Below are positions 1 to 9,532 of a DNA stretch of 64,000 nt, piece after piece. The first letter of the stretch is position 1; every line of letters begins with the position of its first letter. The notes beneath the pieces were generated by a model that searched no databases, was not told the DNA's origin, and worked only from the letters and a program-made list of their open reading frames with translations. Location: the NCBI RefSeq assembly GCF_037126465.1, contig NC_088206.1, positions 71,737,687 through 71,801,686 of the forward strand, in the 5' to 3' direction. Made by a program: the position numbers and the translations under genes. This DNA is from Ornithodoros turicata. Taxonomy: Eukaryota > Arthropoda > Arachnida > Ixodida > Argasidae.

Positions 1-300
1 ACTTCTTTAATATGCCCGAGCTGTCAGCGTCTAGAACATGATGCAGGGAGGCACGGATGAAATGCTATAGCGTCCCGCACTGTGAAAGGAATGGGGTCGG
101 CTTCATATTTGACGTAAAAGTGTCACATGACCAAATCGCTCGTGAAGCATTAAGATTTGGGCGATTCGTGATGATAATGCGGTATCCCGTAGGTGCTTTT
201 TTTTTTTCTTGATTCGGCTTCTGGCTGTGAAGCTGGCTACACTTAGGGTCTAAGAAAGCACGAAAATGATCAATTAAAGAATGTCAGTTGAAGAAAAGGC
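1..300. other. Unassigned sequence
   Basis: No coding segment, repeat family or RNA gene is recognisable. A run of T lies at about 199-209. Confidence 0.5.
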
Positions 301-302
301 AT

Positions 303-385
303 CACAGCGGTGTTTATTCGAACCCACATCCTCCGATTTTAGGTCGGATACGCTACAAGTTTGACCATGGTGGCTATCTTCTTTT
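303..385 (-). mobile_element. tRNA-derived SINE fragment, family B
   Basis: On the minus strand this reads as a tRNA-like head with a B box (GTGGGTTCGAATAAA, degenerate after the core) preceded by CGGAGGAT and followed by CACCGCTG. The same layout, including the CACCGCTG(G)ATGCC continuation, recurs at 3961-4045 on the same strand, so this is a second SINE family distinct from the abundant family A. It is a short remnant and the acceptor stem is not paired, so a working tRNA is excluded. Confidence 0.6.
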
Positions 386-942
386 TCAGAAAATGAACAT
401 GTTTCGTTAACAAAGAGCTAACCTCACATCAACGTACAAAGTCGCATGCTCCTGAGGTCACCCAGTTGCGTACTATACTTTAAAAAAAGAAAGCTTCTAT
501 ATTTCATTGCCGCAGCTACTAGTACGTTACAAGACTGACCAGTTCGTTATATTGAAACCATATGTGCTTTTTATGTATATGTGCTATTTATGTATATATG
601 TATGCTTTTTATGTATATGCCATATGTATACGGAGGTAGCTGCGCATGTACTTGACGGTGATGTGCTACAGATCGGCGTGTACCAGATACAGATCACTAA
701 CGAGAAATGGTTGATGGTTACAACATAAATGTGTTCTAAGATGGTACCCTTTGAGGCAGTGTGTACTTGTTCGTATCTGTCTAGGAAATAAATCCAAGCA
801 CTTTTTCTTTTAGCTTTCCAATATAATTTTAATTTGGAGTATGAAACCAAGAAAAGACACCTCGGTACCCAACGCCATTAAGCTATGGTTGCTTAGCACT
901 GGTGGCCTCCGAGTTCTCAGACACTACAGCTCTTCGACCGGA
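381..942. other. Unassigned sequence with a short AT-rich tandem repeat
   Basis: At about 562-622 a 17-bp unit containing TTTATGTATATGTG is repeated imperfectly about four times. Otherwise nothing is recognised. Confidence 0.5.
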
Positions 943-950
943 GTATTAAT
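943..950. repeat. Target-site duplication of the 951-2154 hAT element (left copy)
   Basis: GTATTAAT, identical to 2155-2162. Confidence 0.88.
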
Positions 951-2154
951 CAGGGTGTCGAACCGAACCCGAACCCGAACCGAAAACCGTACCCGAACCG
1001 TTATTTTTGCCGGAACCGAACCCGAACCCGAACCGAAATTTTCATGACACTGTTGAACCCGAACCGGAGCAGAACCGTAAAAAATAATAGCGGTAACCGG
1101 TTCGCAACAAAACGGTTCGGACATAAAAGAAGTCAGCATAAGAGTTCCTCTCTATCCCCGAACGAAGACACATTGGTATCATCATCACGCGCCTATGGAT
1201 TTCAGAAATGTTCACCTAGCAGTCAGACGACGACGTATAGTAAGTATACTTTCAGCGTCTTTTTAACATGTTGAAGCGCAGTTGTCCTTGTGAGCGTCGC
1301 GGCTAGCGCCCCACGCACGCGGTGCAGCGTCTACTCTTCAGAGACGAGGTGCCACGCGGACGAATGAAACACGAATGGAGTAGGCCAGTTATATAGCTCT
1401 ACAGGACGAATATGTGATCAAATAAGCGCCCAAGATTTCCCTTTACACGTGAGCAGTACAAATTAAACAAGTCAGAAACATGAGAAGTGGAGAAGGAGCG
1501 TACGCAGAACGGTGCCTGTATGATTGGTCGTGGTTTGAAAAGTAAATGTGGTTCTGTTTATTGGTAGCGCAGTTGTGTCGTGACACATTGCCGTTGTGTT
1601 GTGGATTAACTAGTACACTGCTGTGAGCTCGGACAGAGTAAGGTTGGCAGGCTTATTTTCGACATGCTTCAGTACGGTTTCAGATCGATTCACGCTGCGA
1701 AGGCAGTGTGCCGGCAAGTACTGTCGTCTATGTTACGCTGTCCATCTTATTAGGCTTCCTTTAAGTGTATCTTGCTGGCACTGTGCGTGTGAAAAAAGAG
1801 ATTTTGGGAACAGAAAGTAGCAGGACTACACCGCTTCAACAGCGTGAACTCTAGTTGCAATAAGTGTTCATCCATTTCTCATCTCTCTCGGTAAAGGGCT
1901 ACCTCACCGCTAGAGACGTCAATGCAGACAACAGCAGTAAGCTATTAGCCACGCATTTCCTGATAAAAGCAGTTTTATGGAACATATAAAACGGAAGCGT
2001 TGAACCGGTTCGCGAACCGGTTCGGGGCTGCGAACCGGTTTGCGAACCGGTTCGATTTCTGGCGTGGCCGAACCGGAACTGAACCGGAACGAAATCAAAA
2101 CAACGCGAACCCGAACCCGAACCGAACCCGTATTTTTTGCGGTTCGACACCCTG
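951..2154. mobile_element. hAT-type DNA transposon, probably nonautonomous
   Basis: The unit starts CAGGGTGTCGAACCG and ends with the exact inverse CGGTTCGACACCCTG. It is flanked by a perfect 8-bp duplication GTATTAAT at 943-950 and 2155-2162. CAG...CTG termini with 8-bp target duplications are the known signature of the hAT superfamily. Inside both ends lie dense degenerate CCGAAC / GGTTCG subterminal repeats (about 958-1110 and 2000-2150), arranged inverted to each other. The middle (about 1140-1900) shows no frame resembling a transposase; the longest frames are about 70 residues and frames over the terminal arrays give Arg/Thr/Pro-rich translations with no domain. It is probably a deletion derivative moved by an element located elsewhere. 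The exact duplication suggests a fairly recent insertion. Confidence 0.88.
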
Positions 2155-2295
2155 GTATTAATACCTCGGTGCATAAGGACATGTGAGTTATGGGAGCTCA
2201 TTACTAGTAAGACGTGTAACCACAGGATCTTCGTTGTCTCTTGCCACCGTCCATTGGTGGTACCTTCAAAGTACCCCAAAAAAAATGAAGAAAAG

Positions 2296-2548
2296 GGTTC
2301 CACGCCGAGACTGGGAGGTGACACGGGTTCGAATCCTGTCACCGGCTGTGCTCTCTGAGGTATTCCCTGGGTTTTCCGAAGACTTTCCAGACGAATGTCG
2401 GCACAGTTCTCCCTGAAGTCGGCCCAGGACACATACTAACCCCACTGTCCCCCACTCCTTCCTGCTGTCCTCTCTCCATCTGTCCACGTCCGTATACGCC
2501 GCTCATAGCCACAGTTGCTTCGCGGCGTTAACACGGAATTTATTTAAA
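2296..2548 (+). mobile_element. tRNA-derived SINE, family A, near full 3' part
   Basis: This is a reference copy of the dominant SINE in the window. It runs from a tRNA-like B box (GGTTCGAATCCTGTC, 2328-2342) through GGCTGTGCTCTCTG, a CCCTGGGTTTTCC block, AATGTCGGCACAGTT, AAGTCGGCCCAGGAC, a CTTCCTGCTGTCCTCTC block, and a terminal GTTGCTTCGCGGCG hairpin domain followed by A-rich sequence. The 5' tRNA half is replaced by unrelated or heavily diverged sequence. A related head at 15270-15328 shows the A box TGGCCGAGTGG, pointing to a tRNA-Ser/Leu ancestor (inference). Confidence 0.85.
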
Positions 2549-2559
2549 AAAAAGAAGAA

Positions 2560-2672
2560 AAGGGTACCTCCAAGATCATGAGGCGTGGTGGGCTCGAAAC
2601 GTACCACCGGCTGTGCTATCTAATACCTTTCCCCAGGATTTTGGAGCTGACTCGGATGTCAGGCAACACTGG
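2560..2672 (+). mobile_element. SINE family A, 3'-truncated copy in tandem
   Basis: It follows the A-rich end of the previous SINE in the same orientation. The B-box segment (GTGGGCTCGAAACGTACCA), GGCTGTGCTATCT and a diverged CCCCAGGATTTT block are recognisable; it stops after TCGGATGTCAGGCA. The head-to-tail arrangement could reflect insertion into the A-rich tail of the older copy. Confidence 0.7.
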
Positions 2673-3960
2673 CAATAAAAACAAAAAAACTGGCAAAAAA
2701 AACTCACCGCACTGTACAGTCACAATTATCTTGAAGCGCATTACAGCTGCCCTTCTGCTCCAGGGAGAATCTGATTTGAACCGCGCCTCAAATGTACTAT
2801 CCGGTGGCACATTCCGAGGCGCGAACCTGCTCAGAAAACCCTCCCGTAAAAGCCCTATAGTGTAACAGAACTTTATCTGATGTTCTCTCCTGGGAACATC
2901 TCCCCTCGGAGCCAAGCTAGCGCGCAAACTAAAACGCGACGATTTTATTGGCTGTCGCTTCGCGAGATGTCAACGCTGCTGATGTCGCTGGGACTTGCCT
3001 TATTTCCCGGCGCTGTCGCGAACGTCATCGCAATTTTCGCTGTCCCGTTTCCCTTTTTCGTACTTGGCACATTTTATAGAACGTGTTCTCAGTTATGGCC
3101 GGGGAACGCTGACACTGTAGAAATGTTCAAGTGACAGCTTTCGAGTGAGTCGCGCGTAGGAGTGCTACAGGAAGGATCGTGGTGAGATTTATAAAGGTGC
3201 CCGCGCAGGAGGGTAGATCTATACACTTAAAACGAGAGGAATGAAACGTGTCGGTTCGGAAATGAGATATTTCTTTCGGTTTCGTTTCTTTCTCGGCACG
3301 TGATAGGAAGTTTCAATTTTGGAACTTCGATCACAAGGTCTTATCTAACGCGCTCCACTGGTTGCCAAAGCAGTCGCAAGTGCGCGGCTGCAGGAATAGT
3401 AGTGCGGGAGTTTCAGAAAGATGACGGCGCGGAATTTCTCTACACGATCAGCAGATAATGATGCAGTTTCAAAAAAGTCGATCCTGCTGCTTCGTAGACC
3501 AGTGGCGACTTTCTAATGCGGTAAAGTGATGAACAATTGCCAGGATATGAGTTTTCAGTGTGTGTGGACAGTGTGAGTGACTGACTGAGTCTCGTTGTCA
3601 CTCATTCTTCCTATTGTAGTTAGCGATTTTTTTGTTTTTCTAAGCGATCAGGAGTAGCCGGCTCTCGTAATGAGTGCCTACTTCTCCGGGTTTTTTTTTC
3701 TTCTCAACGCAACACAACTCGTGAGTTTTCAAGCCAGAGCCAACGTAAAAGAACTGGACGCAGCACTGTATTTTTTTAATAACCTCATTTACTGCTATAC
3801 TTTTGTAGACTACAGCTTTAGGTTGCAGCCAAAGCAAGTTCGACACCAATTAATGGCACGTCCTTCGAGAAGAACGTTGAACAGGTGGCATTAACCTTGT
3901 GCGCCTCACTTAGAAGTGACTGAGGCCAATACGCGCAATTACGAGATCATATGAAAGGCA
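2673..3960. other. Unassigned, partly CpG-rich sequence
   Basis: About 2760-3470 is richer in CG dinucleotides than its surroundings. No splice-consistent exon, repeat terminus or RNA is recognisable; open frames are below about 105 codons and have no known domain. Confidence 0.4.
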
Positions 3961-4045
3961 TCCAGCGGTGAGATTCGAACCCACTACCTACGATTTCCTG
4001 CAATAGACACCCCCGACGCTAGCATGGTGTAACTGCTATAGCATC
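3961..4045 (-). mobile_element. tRNA-derived SINE fragment, family B
   Basis: The minus strand carries ATGCTATAGCAGTTACACC, then a spacer, a B box GTGGGTTCGAATCTCACC and the CACCGCTGGATGCC continuation shared with 303-385. The B box is a good match to the Pol III consensus; no full cloverleaf can be drawn. Confidence 0.65.
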
Positions 4046-4059
4046 CCTGACCAGAAATC

Positions 4060-4079
4060 GGGGGGGGGGGGGGGGGGGG
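4060..4079. repeat. Poly-G run of 20
   Basis: An uninterrupted run of 20 G directly beside the family B SINE. Its true length may be uncertain because such runs assemble poorly. Confidence 0.9.
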
Positions 4080-4080
4080 T

Positions 4081-4803
4081 TCCTATCCCACTGTCTGTGC
4101 TTGTTTCTTAAAAACTGCCATTATCCAAATACGAAGTCGCCACTGCGCATTACGTAAACGGCTGTTGAGAATACGGGCGCATACGTGCACAGTAACGGCC
4201 CCTTACTTCATTGGGGCCGCAAAGCGACTGGGTTCCCTATTTTGAGACTCGCTATGACTTTATAATGTGTACACATTGAAGATTGGACCCAGTAGAGACG
4301 GGCAATGCAGGCATAGTTTCCGCAGCCGTCATTCGCTCCGCGGTACGAGCAATTTTCGACAGGCCATGGAGGTTGGCTCTTCGTCCCGGCTTAATCCCAG
4401 CCTTTGTCCAACCACAGGCTCTGAACTCAAGGGATAAACGTACTTCTCGTGAAAACTGAACCCGGTCTTACATTTCCGCCAATAGCACACTGTGCCGCTG
4501 AAGCGATTTCAAATGCATTGTGAGGAAGCAAGTAGAAACGCGTTTGATGAAAATGCAAATGGGCGCAGATTCGATGTACGATTAAATTGTAACCCTGACG
4601 GATGGTGAATACGATAGCGTACTCTGTAGAGCGTTGCAAGAGAAATTTGCATTTGTACAGTATACAAAAAGGAGCACAGTATAACGAGAAGAAAAGTAAG
4701 GGCTCTAGCAGAAAAGATACGATCAGAAACAGGTGTACGAGTTGCCTTGAATTCGACGCTTGTACCAGCGATAATTCAGTTGTTGGTGCATCTCTGAAGA
4801 TTG
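4081..4803. other. Unassigned sequence
   Basis: Nothing recognised. A 156-codon minus-strand frame at 4427-4897 has no recognisable domain and runs into the hairpin repeat cluster that follows, so it is not called as a gene. Confidence 0.4.
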
Positions 4804-5222
4804 TCTGCAGACGACAATGGCAAAGAAGACGGCGGTTCTGTCGTCTGCTCCAAATACTGAGTTTTCCTGCAGACGACATCAACGACAAATAAATCACGAC
4901 TATGACATGGGGTGATTAGATAGACGGCAGTATTATCCTCTGATTAAGAAACTTTTGTTTTTCCGCAGACGATGACCAGCGGCAGACGGCAGCTCTGTCG
5001 TCTGCTTCAGAAGCTAGCGCTTGTCTACACAGGATAACCACGAACAGAATGACACTTCTCCTGCCAGTTTCTGCAGACGACCGACCACAAAGAAGAGATC
5101 AGCTCCATCGTCTGCTTAGAAACTTTTGTTTTCTGCAGACGACAGACCTTTAGTCTGCTCCAGGAAATGTTTTCCTGCAGAAGACGACAAAGCAGACGGT
5201 AGCCTTGCCGCCTGTTCTCCAG
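4804..5222. repeat. Cluster of GCAGACGAC / GTCGTCTGC inverted units
   Basis: Imperfect units begin with CTGCAGACGAC or a variant (4805, 4867, 4963, 5071, 5133, 5174). Most are closed by GTCGTCTGCTYC or a variant (4840, 4997, 5108, 5151, 5206), so each can fold into a hairpin with a 25-40-nt loop. Between them the phrase GAAACTTTTGTTTTYC recurs (about 4948 and 5118). Unit spacing varies from about 40 to 110 bp. It has no coding sense and matches no repeat type I know by name. Confidence 0.75.
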
Positions 5223-6258
5223 AACTCAGAATGCTATGAGAACTCAGAATGTCATTTGTCGGCATCTGCGCGCACGTCACGCATAGCCTTCTGGTCCGAA
5301 GCAAAAGGAACGAAGCAAAGAAGCAAATTACACAGTGACTTTCTGTTCCCATATATACTTCTCCAGTTGTAACACTATAGTTCCATGGGATGGAGCGCGG
5401 TGCTCTCAACATTTTCCAAAATACTACTGGAGTTACCAATCGATATCGAATTAGGTCCGTTATTAACTTATACTAAACACGTATGAATACTAATGTATCT
5501 GCAATATGTATTTATTTGCACAATATATCAAAAGTACGTGCATTTTAGCTGTATTAGCAGCTTCCGTTCGTATCACGCTGTGTATAGCTCAACTTATTCA
5601 AAAAGTCAGGTCATATTTAATCAAATCCGGCCCAGTATTTAGAACTGTTTATGGGGTTCTTTTTCCATAATTACCGCATAGAAGTCGTTTCGACAACCTT
5701 GTTTGCCTATACGGCCAAGTTGGGGGCTCGAAAAGTCATCCGGAGAGTTCGAAAGTACATATCCCCCAAACACGCGGCTAAGCTCTGCGCCTTCTTAACT
5801 GCAAAAGCCTCTTGCAATAAGCTAAGATAGCCTCCTGTCCAAGTGCGCTCCCACGTCGTATCCTCCCAAATTCCGGCCTGAGCTCCACAGACTCTGGAGG
5901 CACCCTGGAGGGAAGAAAGTGTCGCGGCAAGTAGTTTTAGAGTGCTATCACCCCGTCTACAAGTTGAGCAAGTGCTCTCTTGTGCTGCATGACTAAGGGT
6001 GCGTGTCGACTCGATCGCTTCGGGAGTTAATTAAACTGGGCTTAACGCCCCTCAGGAACCCTTCCTTCCTCATGGAAATGGCTCCACTTCCACCAGCCAA
6101 TCAACGGTCTTCGCCGAATTGATCTTCATACTCTCACCAGGGGTGCCACGTGCAGGGGTGACAAGGGAAAGAGAGCGTGATAAAGTAGACAAAAGTAGCT
6201 ATCTGCTTGTCAGGTCTCCGTGGAAGATGAGACGAGAAAGAAGACGCTGCATGGGGGG
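5223..6258. other. Unassigned sequence
   Basis: No repeat terminus, exon or RNA recognised. Confidence 0.4.
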
Positions 6259-6261
6259 CGA

Positions 6262-6385
6262 TTGGCTGGTGGCCTGTTACTGCCGAGCGATCTGCCTGCC
6301 GATACCCGGGTTCGAATGCCGGTGCCGGCTCTGCCGTCTGGTGCTTTTCTTGGGTTTTCTTCGGACGCTTTCAGACATAGTTGCC
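6262..6385 (+). mobile_element. SINE family A, 5' half
   Basis: A B box (GGGTTCGAATGCC, 6308-6320), GGCTCTGCCGTCTGG, TTGGGTTTTCTTCGGACG and CTTTCAGACATAGTTGCC follow the family A order. It stops where the GGCACAGTT block would begin. Confidence 0.75.
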
Positions 6386-6465
6386 CACCTATGTGATGCC
6401 GAAAACTACGAGCCCTATCGCTATCACCACCTCCTAACTGCCGATGTGGCCGCATGTTGGTTGGG

Positions 6466-6592
6466 GGTTAGTCAGGGGGGGGGGATAATGCCTCCTGGGC
6501 CGACTTCGCAGGGAACTGGGCCGACATTCTCCTTTTACAGAGGAAATCCCCAGGAAAAACACCCAGAGAACACAGCCGGTGCTATGAGTCGG
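6466..6592 (-). mobile_element. SINE family A fragment, opposite orientation
   Basis: On the minus strand the blocks CACAGCCGG, GTTTTTCCTGGGG and TCGGCCCAGTTCCCTG follow the family order, giving a copy facing the one at 6262-6385. The B box is missing, as the copy ends at AGCACCGGCTG. Confidence 0.75.
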
Positions 6593-6599
6593 ACCACTT

Positions 6600-6641
6600 T
6601 CATTTTCGTCATTTCATTTCATTTCATTTCGTTTCATTTCG
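6600..6641 (+). repeat. (ATTTC)n microsatellite
   Basis: About six imperfect units of ATTTC with one GTTTC interruption. Confidence 0.85.
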
Positions 6642-7235
6642 GAAAAAGCGTCCGAATTCGGGACAGAACTTTTTTCGGAGAACAGAATAGACGATTTTAA
6701 AAAGATGCGCGCGGCGCAAAGCAGCATGGGAACTTTGAGCAAGACTGCCCTGTCGTGTGCTTCGGTTATAGTTTACCCAGCTGACGCTGCTGCTACGCAC
6801 ACCGGGAATGTTGTTCTTCTTCTACCACCGTCTGTCCGGCCCGTCCTGACCAAGCCAGATTTCTGCTCCGAAATGGGCGGTGACGCCAACCGAAAAAGTA
6901 GCAAGCATCCAATGGCTATTCAGCAGGAAGGAAAACCATAGCAACAATGACGTAGCAATCGGGTCGACTGTTGCCGTGTGTGCGCCTTCTACACCATAGA
7001 GTCACTAAATAAGCTTCTTTAGTGACTCTACTATACCTATGAACGCAGGGATTATCTCATTAAGCTGGATGGTTAAAATGGGATGCGCCGTCAAGGTGAG
7101 AAGTCTTCGGCCGAACTTCGGCTTGCAGTTCGGCACCATGCGGTGACGCACGGGAAAAAAGTCCGGTCCCAATTTCGGTTCCGGCAGTTTGCGAAGCCCG
7201 GACAAAATTTCGCTGGCCAACTGACGTGTGGAAAA
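6642..7235. other. Unassigned sequence
   Basis: No element recognised. A short inverted repeat around 7001-7030 (GAGTCACTAAATAAGC... paired with TTTAGTGACTC) forms a tight hairpin. Confidence 0.4.
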
Positions 7236-7236
7236 T

Positions 7237-7365
7237 GTTGCAACACCTGAGTAACTTAGTTCAGTTACATTTTACAGTTACTCTATCCACAAGCGGTAAC
7301 TAGTTGCAGTTATGAGTTACTTTCGTATAGAAGCAACTAGTCACTGCAACAAGTAACTATAGACT
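7237..7365. repeat. GTAACT-rich repeat fragment
   Basis: AGTAACT, AGTTACT and related words recur in both orientations, as in the interior of the hAT-type MITEs at 42205 and 43856, but no CAGACTTG terminus is present. Possibly an eroded interior of a related element; similar stretches lie at 39660-39800 and 56190-56290. Confidence 0.45.
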
Positions 7366-8207
7366 GGTCTGAACAGTATACTCCGTTGTCATTCTTCTCG
7401 GTGGCAGGCATGTGTCACTCGAAAACTCTTCAGAAGGGCTTTCTCTCTCCGCCCTTCGTCAACTCAACGCCTCACGCTTCTAAACTCGCTCCAAAGGCAA
7501 AAAGAAAAGAAACACAAGATACCGAATACACGAAGAGGGACGGCAGGAACCGGTTGTGCTGTTCGTGTCGCCGCCTATTCAAATTAGACAGTATAACAGC
7601 CGGAAGTGACGTATAGAGAGTGGCCACCTCCTTCTATATACAGTGAAGGTCCAGGGACGGGAGATGCCGCCAAGTGTGCAAGGTGGTGTTCTTGAGCTTT
7701 CGTTGGTAGTTCTTGATCGAAGAAACGGCCGTGAACAGTTAGAAGATAAATCTGATTAATTGATGCAAGAGATATTGAGATATTAATGAGCCGGAGAACG
7801 CTGGTCATATAGATGAGAGAAAACAAAAATTTGTATCGAGGATTACTAATTGTTACTAATTCGCTCTCTGTTTCCGCTATTAATTTGTTGCTTTCGTTCC
7901 TTCATTTTTCATGCGCTACGATCTACGCTTCCGACTTCTACGAGTATCTCCATTTCCTATGCACTCTGAGGACAAAAAAAAAAAACTAGTAACGAGGGAG
8001 TAACCTCCCACTTTTACTCCATTTTCACTCCCCTGTCAGTGAGTTACTCCCTCTTGCTCTCTGCGTTTGCCAAGTAACTCCCTCACTGTAAACAGTTACT
8101 CCCCATCCCTGTCCAAATTTTAATCAACAAGTTGCGAGTGACAACGGCCTGCTTCTCGTGTGGAGGTTTTTTTACTTATGAACATGTGTATCACAGTCCA
8201 CTCCAAG
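7366..8207. other. Unassigned sequence with a GGAGTAA-rich patch
   Basis: At 7985-8110 the words GAGTAAC, GAGTTACTCC and ACTCCC recur, resembling the interior of the TA-flanked MITE at 52177-52709. The rest is unassigned. Confidence 0.4.
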
Positions 8208-8340
8208 AACACCGAATATCCTCTGGACGTACGAATAATGTACTAACAAATTCGTACGTCCGATGGATATCCCTCAGATATCCATCGGACGTACGAAGCC
8301 GTTAGGACATTATTCGCACATCCTGAGGATATTCGGTGTT
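8208..8340. repeat. Nested palindrome (two concentric inverted repeats)
   Basis: Outer arms 8208-8242 and 8307-8340 pair (AACACCGAATATCC with GGATATTCGGTGTT). Inside them 8251-8270 and 8278-8297 form a perfect 20-bp inverted repeat (TTCGTACGTCC...) with a 7-nt loop. The outer arm also repeats the GGACGTACGAAT word of the inner arm. It is probably a foldback MITE; no clear target duplication is visible. Confidence 0.85.
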
Positions 8341-8765
8341 GTTGGGGCAGATATTCAGTTGTTGTATCGTTTCGGTTATTTAATCATTAGTTTTGCACTA
8401 AGTTCTCAGCTGGGGAGAATTTCACCCTCACGGGAGGACATCGCGTGGCATGTGACCTTCTGTTAAGCCAATATCTTTACTTATTTATTCCGGCGTTTAC
8501 CGCGTTCGAGGGAATTGCCCAATCAGGCCACTCAGGGCAGCTCGCATGTTTTCTTTTATAAGTAGTTCTTTGGGACTACCCAAATTCCCATCCTCCAGGT
8601 GGCGCAGTGCATGAGCGAAGTGCGGTGCAGCATCTGGACGGAGCTGCTCATTTGTGCATATGCACACACATAAAAAGCAAAAAGAAAAACACAAGAAGTA
8701 CCACGACAGATCCCAGAGCAGGCGCAGAAGTTCTGCTGGCATGAACCCGTTGAATGGTGCCAGCG
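8341..8765. other. Unassigned sequence
   Basis: Nothing recognised. Confidence 0.4.
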
Positions 8766-8897
8766 TGACACCTGTAACTGGTGTCATAGTCACTCCTTGA
8801 GAATGGAGTGAAGCGGAACTCCATTTGGAGGGTATAAATTTTACACCCAAAGAGAGTGTTCTAAGGGACAAGCTATACTTACTCCCCTGAAGGAGTT
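8766..8897. repeat. Train of short stem-loops
   Basis: Consecutive small palindromes: TGACACC/GGTGTCA (8766-8786), TCACTCC/GGAGTGA (8790-8811), CTCC/GGAG (8819-8830), ACAC/GTGT (8842-8859) and ACTCC/GGAGT (8881-8896). ACTCC/GGAGT and ACACC/GGTGT words are also the building blocks of the MITEs at 52177 and 38605, so this may be a decayed relative. Confidence 0.55.
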
Positions 8898-9375
8898 GTG
8901 ACGCCACCATTTTTTTATTTTCATTTTTTCGCAATGTGGTTTGCTTTCTACCACCTCTTACGCGGATTCTATACCATTCTGCAGAGGTCCTATAATGCAG
9001 CACACTTACCACAATCGCAACGCATCATGTGGCCTTTTCATGCGTAACGCTTTCGTTTTCCTGCACGAGCCGAGTTATTTAGCGGCACTTAGGAGCGATA
9101 ACCATCAGACTCCCTCCCTCTCTCATATCTTTCGAGGACGAGTGACTAATTAGCCAGAGCGCTGACTACCTCATATCCATCGTATCCTGTTCCTTCCAGA
9201 AGGAAACGTGTCCGTAGGGAGCCATAATGGAGCATGTACAACGTGTCCACAGGGCCAAGTACGCGGATCAAAGATTAAGTCTATTGCGCGGCTTATATCG
9301 CGGATAATGAAGGGATAAAATTTATTCTTCTTCTTGTCCAGTCGGTGCCCGGAATGTTCCTTGTTCCATCGGACC
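8898..9375. other. Unassigned sequence
   Basis: Nothing recognised. Confidence 0.4.
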
Positions 9376-9532
9376 ACAGCATCAACGTCGTGCTGAACAC
9401 TGGGAGGTGGTGGGTTCGAATCCCACCAACGGCCTATTCTGTCTGATGTCTCTCGCTTCTTCCTGCTGTCCTCTCTCCCCCTGTCCACGTCTGTACACCA
9501 TTCATAGCCAATGTTGCTTCGCGGTGACACCA
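9376..9532 (+). mobile_element. SINE family A with internal deletion
   Basis: A complete B-box segment (GGTGGGTTCGAATCCCACC, 9409-9427) is followed by CTATTCTGTCTGATG, then jumps directly to the CTTCCTGCTGTCCTCTC block and the GTTGCTTCGCGG end. The central CCTGGGTTTTCC to GGCCCAGGAC portion is missing. Confidence 0.8.

Noticed and set aside
951..1110. Telomere-like repeat tract (CCGAAC words)
   Set aside because: The array is mirrored at the other end of a TIR-bounded unit with an 8-bp duplication, so it is subterminal transposon sequence.
1899..2432. 177-codon minus-strand open frame
   Set aside because: It crosses the CCGAAC array of a hAT element and then a SINE; the Arg/Thr/Gly/Ser-rich part is repeat translation.
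4427..4897. 156-codon minus-strand open frame
   Set aside because: It runs into the GCAGACGAC hairpin cluster and shows no domain.
4804..5222. CRISPR array
   Set aside because: Units are irregular hairpins with variable spacing, repeats are not direct and identical, and the context is eukaryotic.
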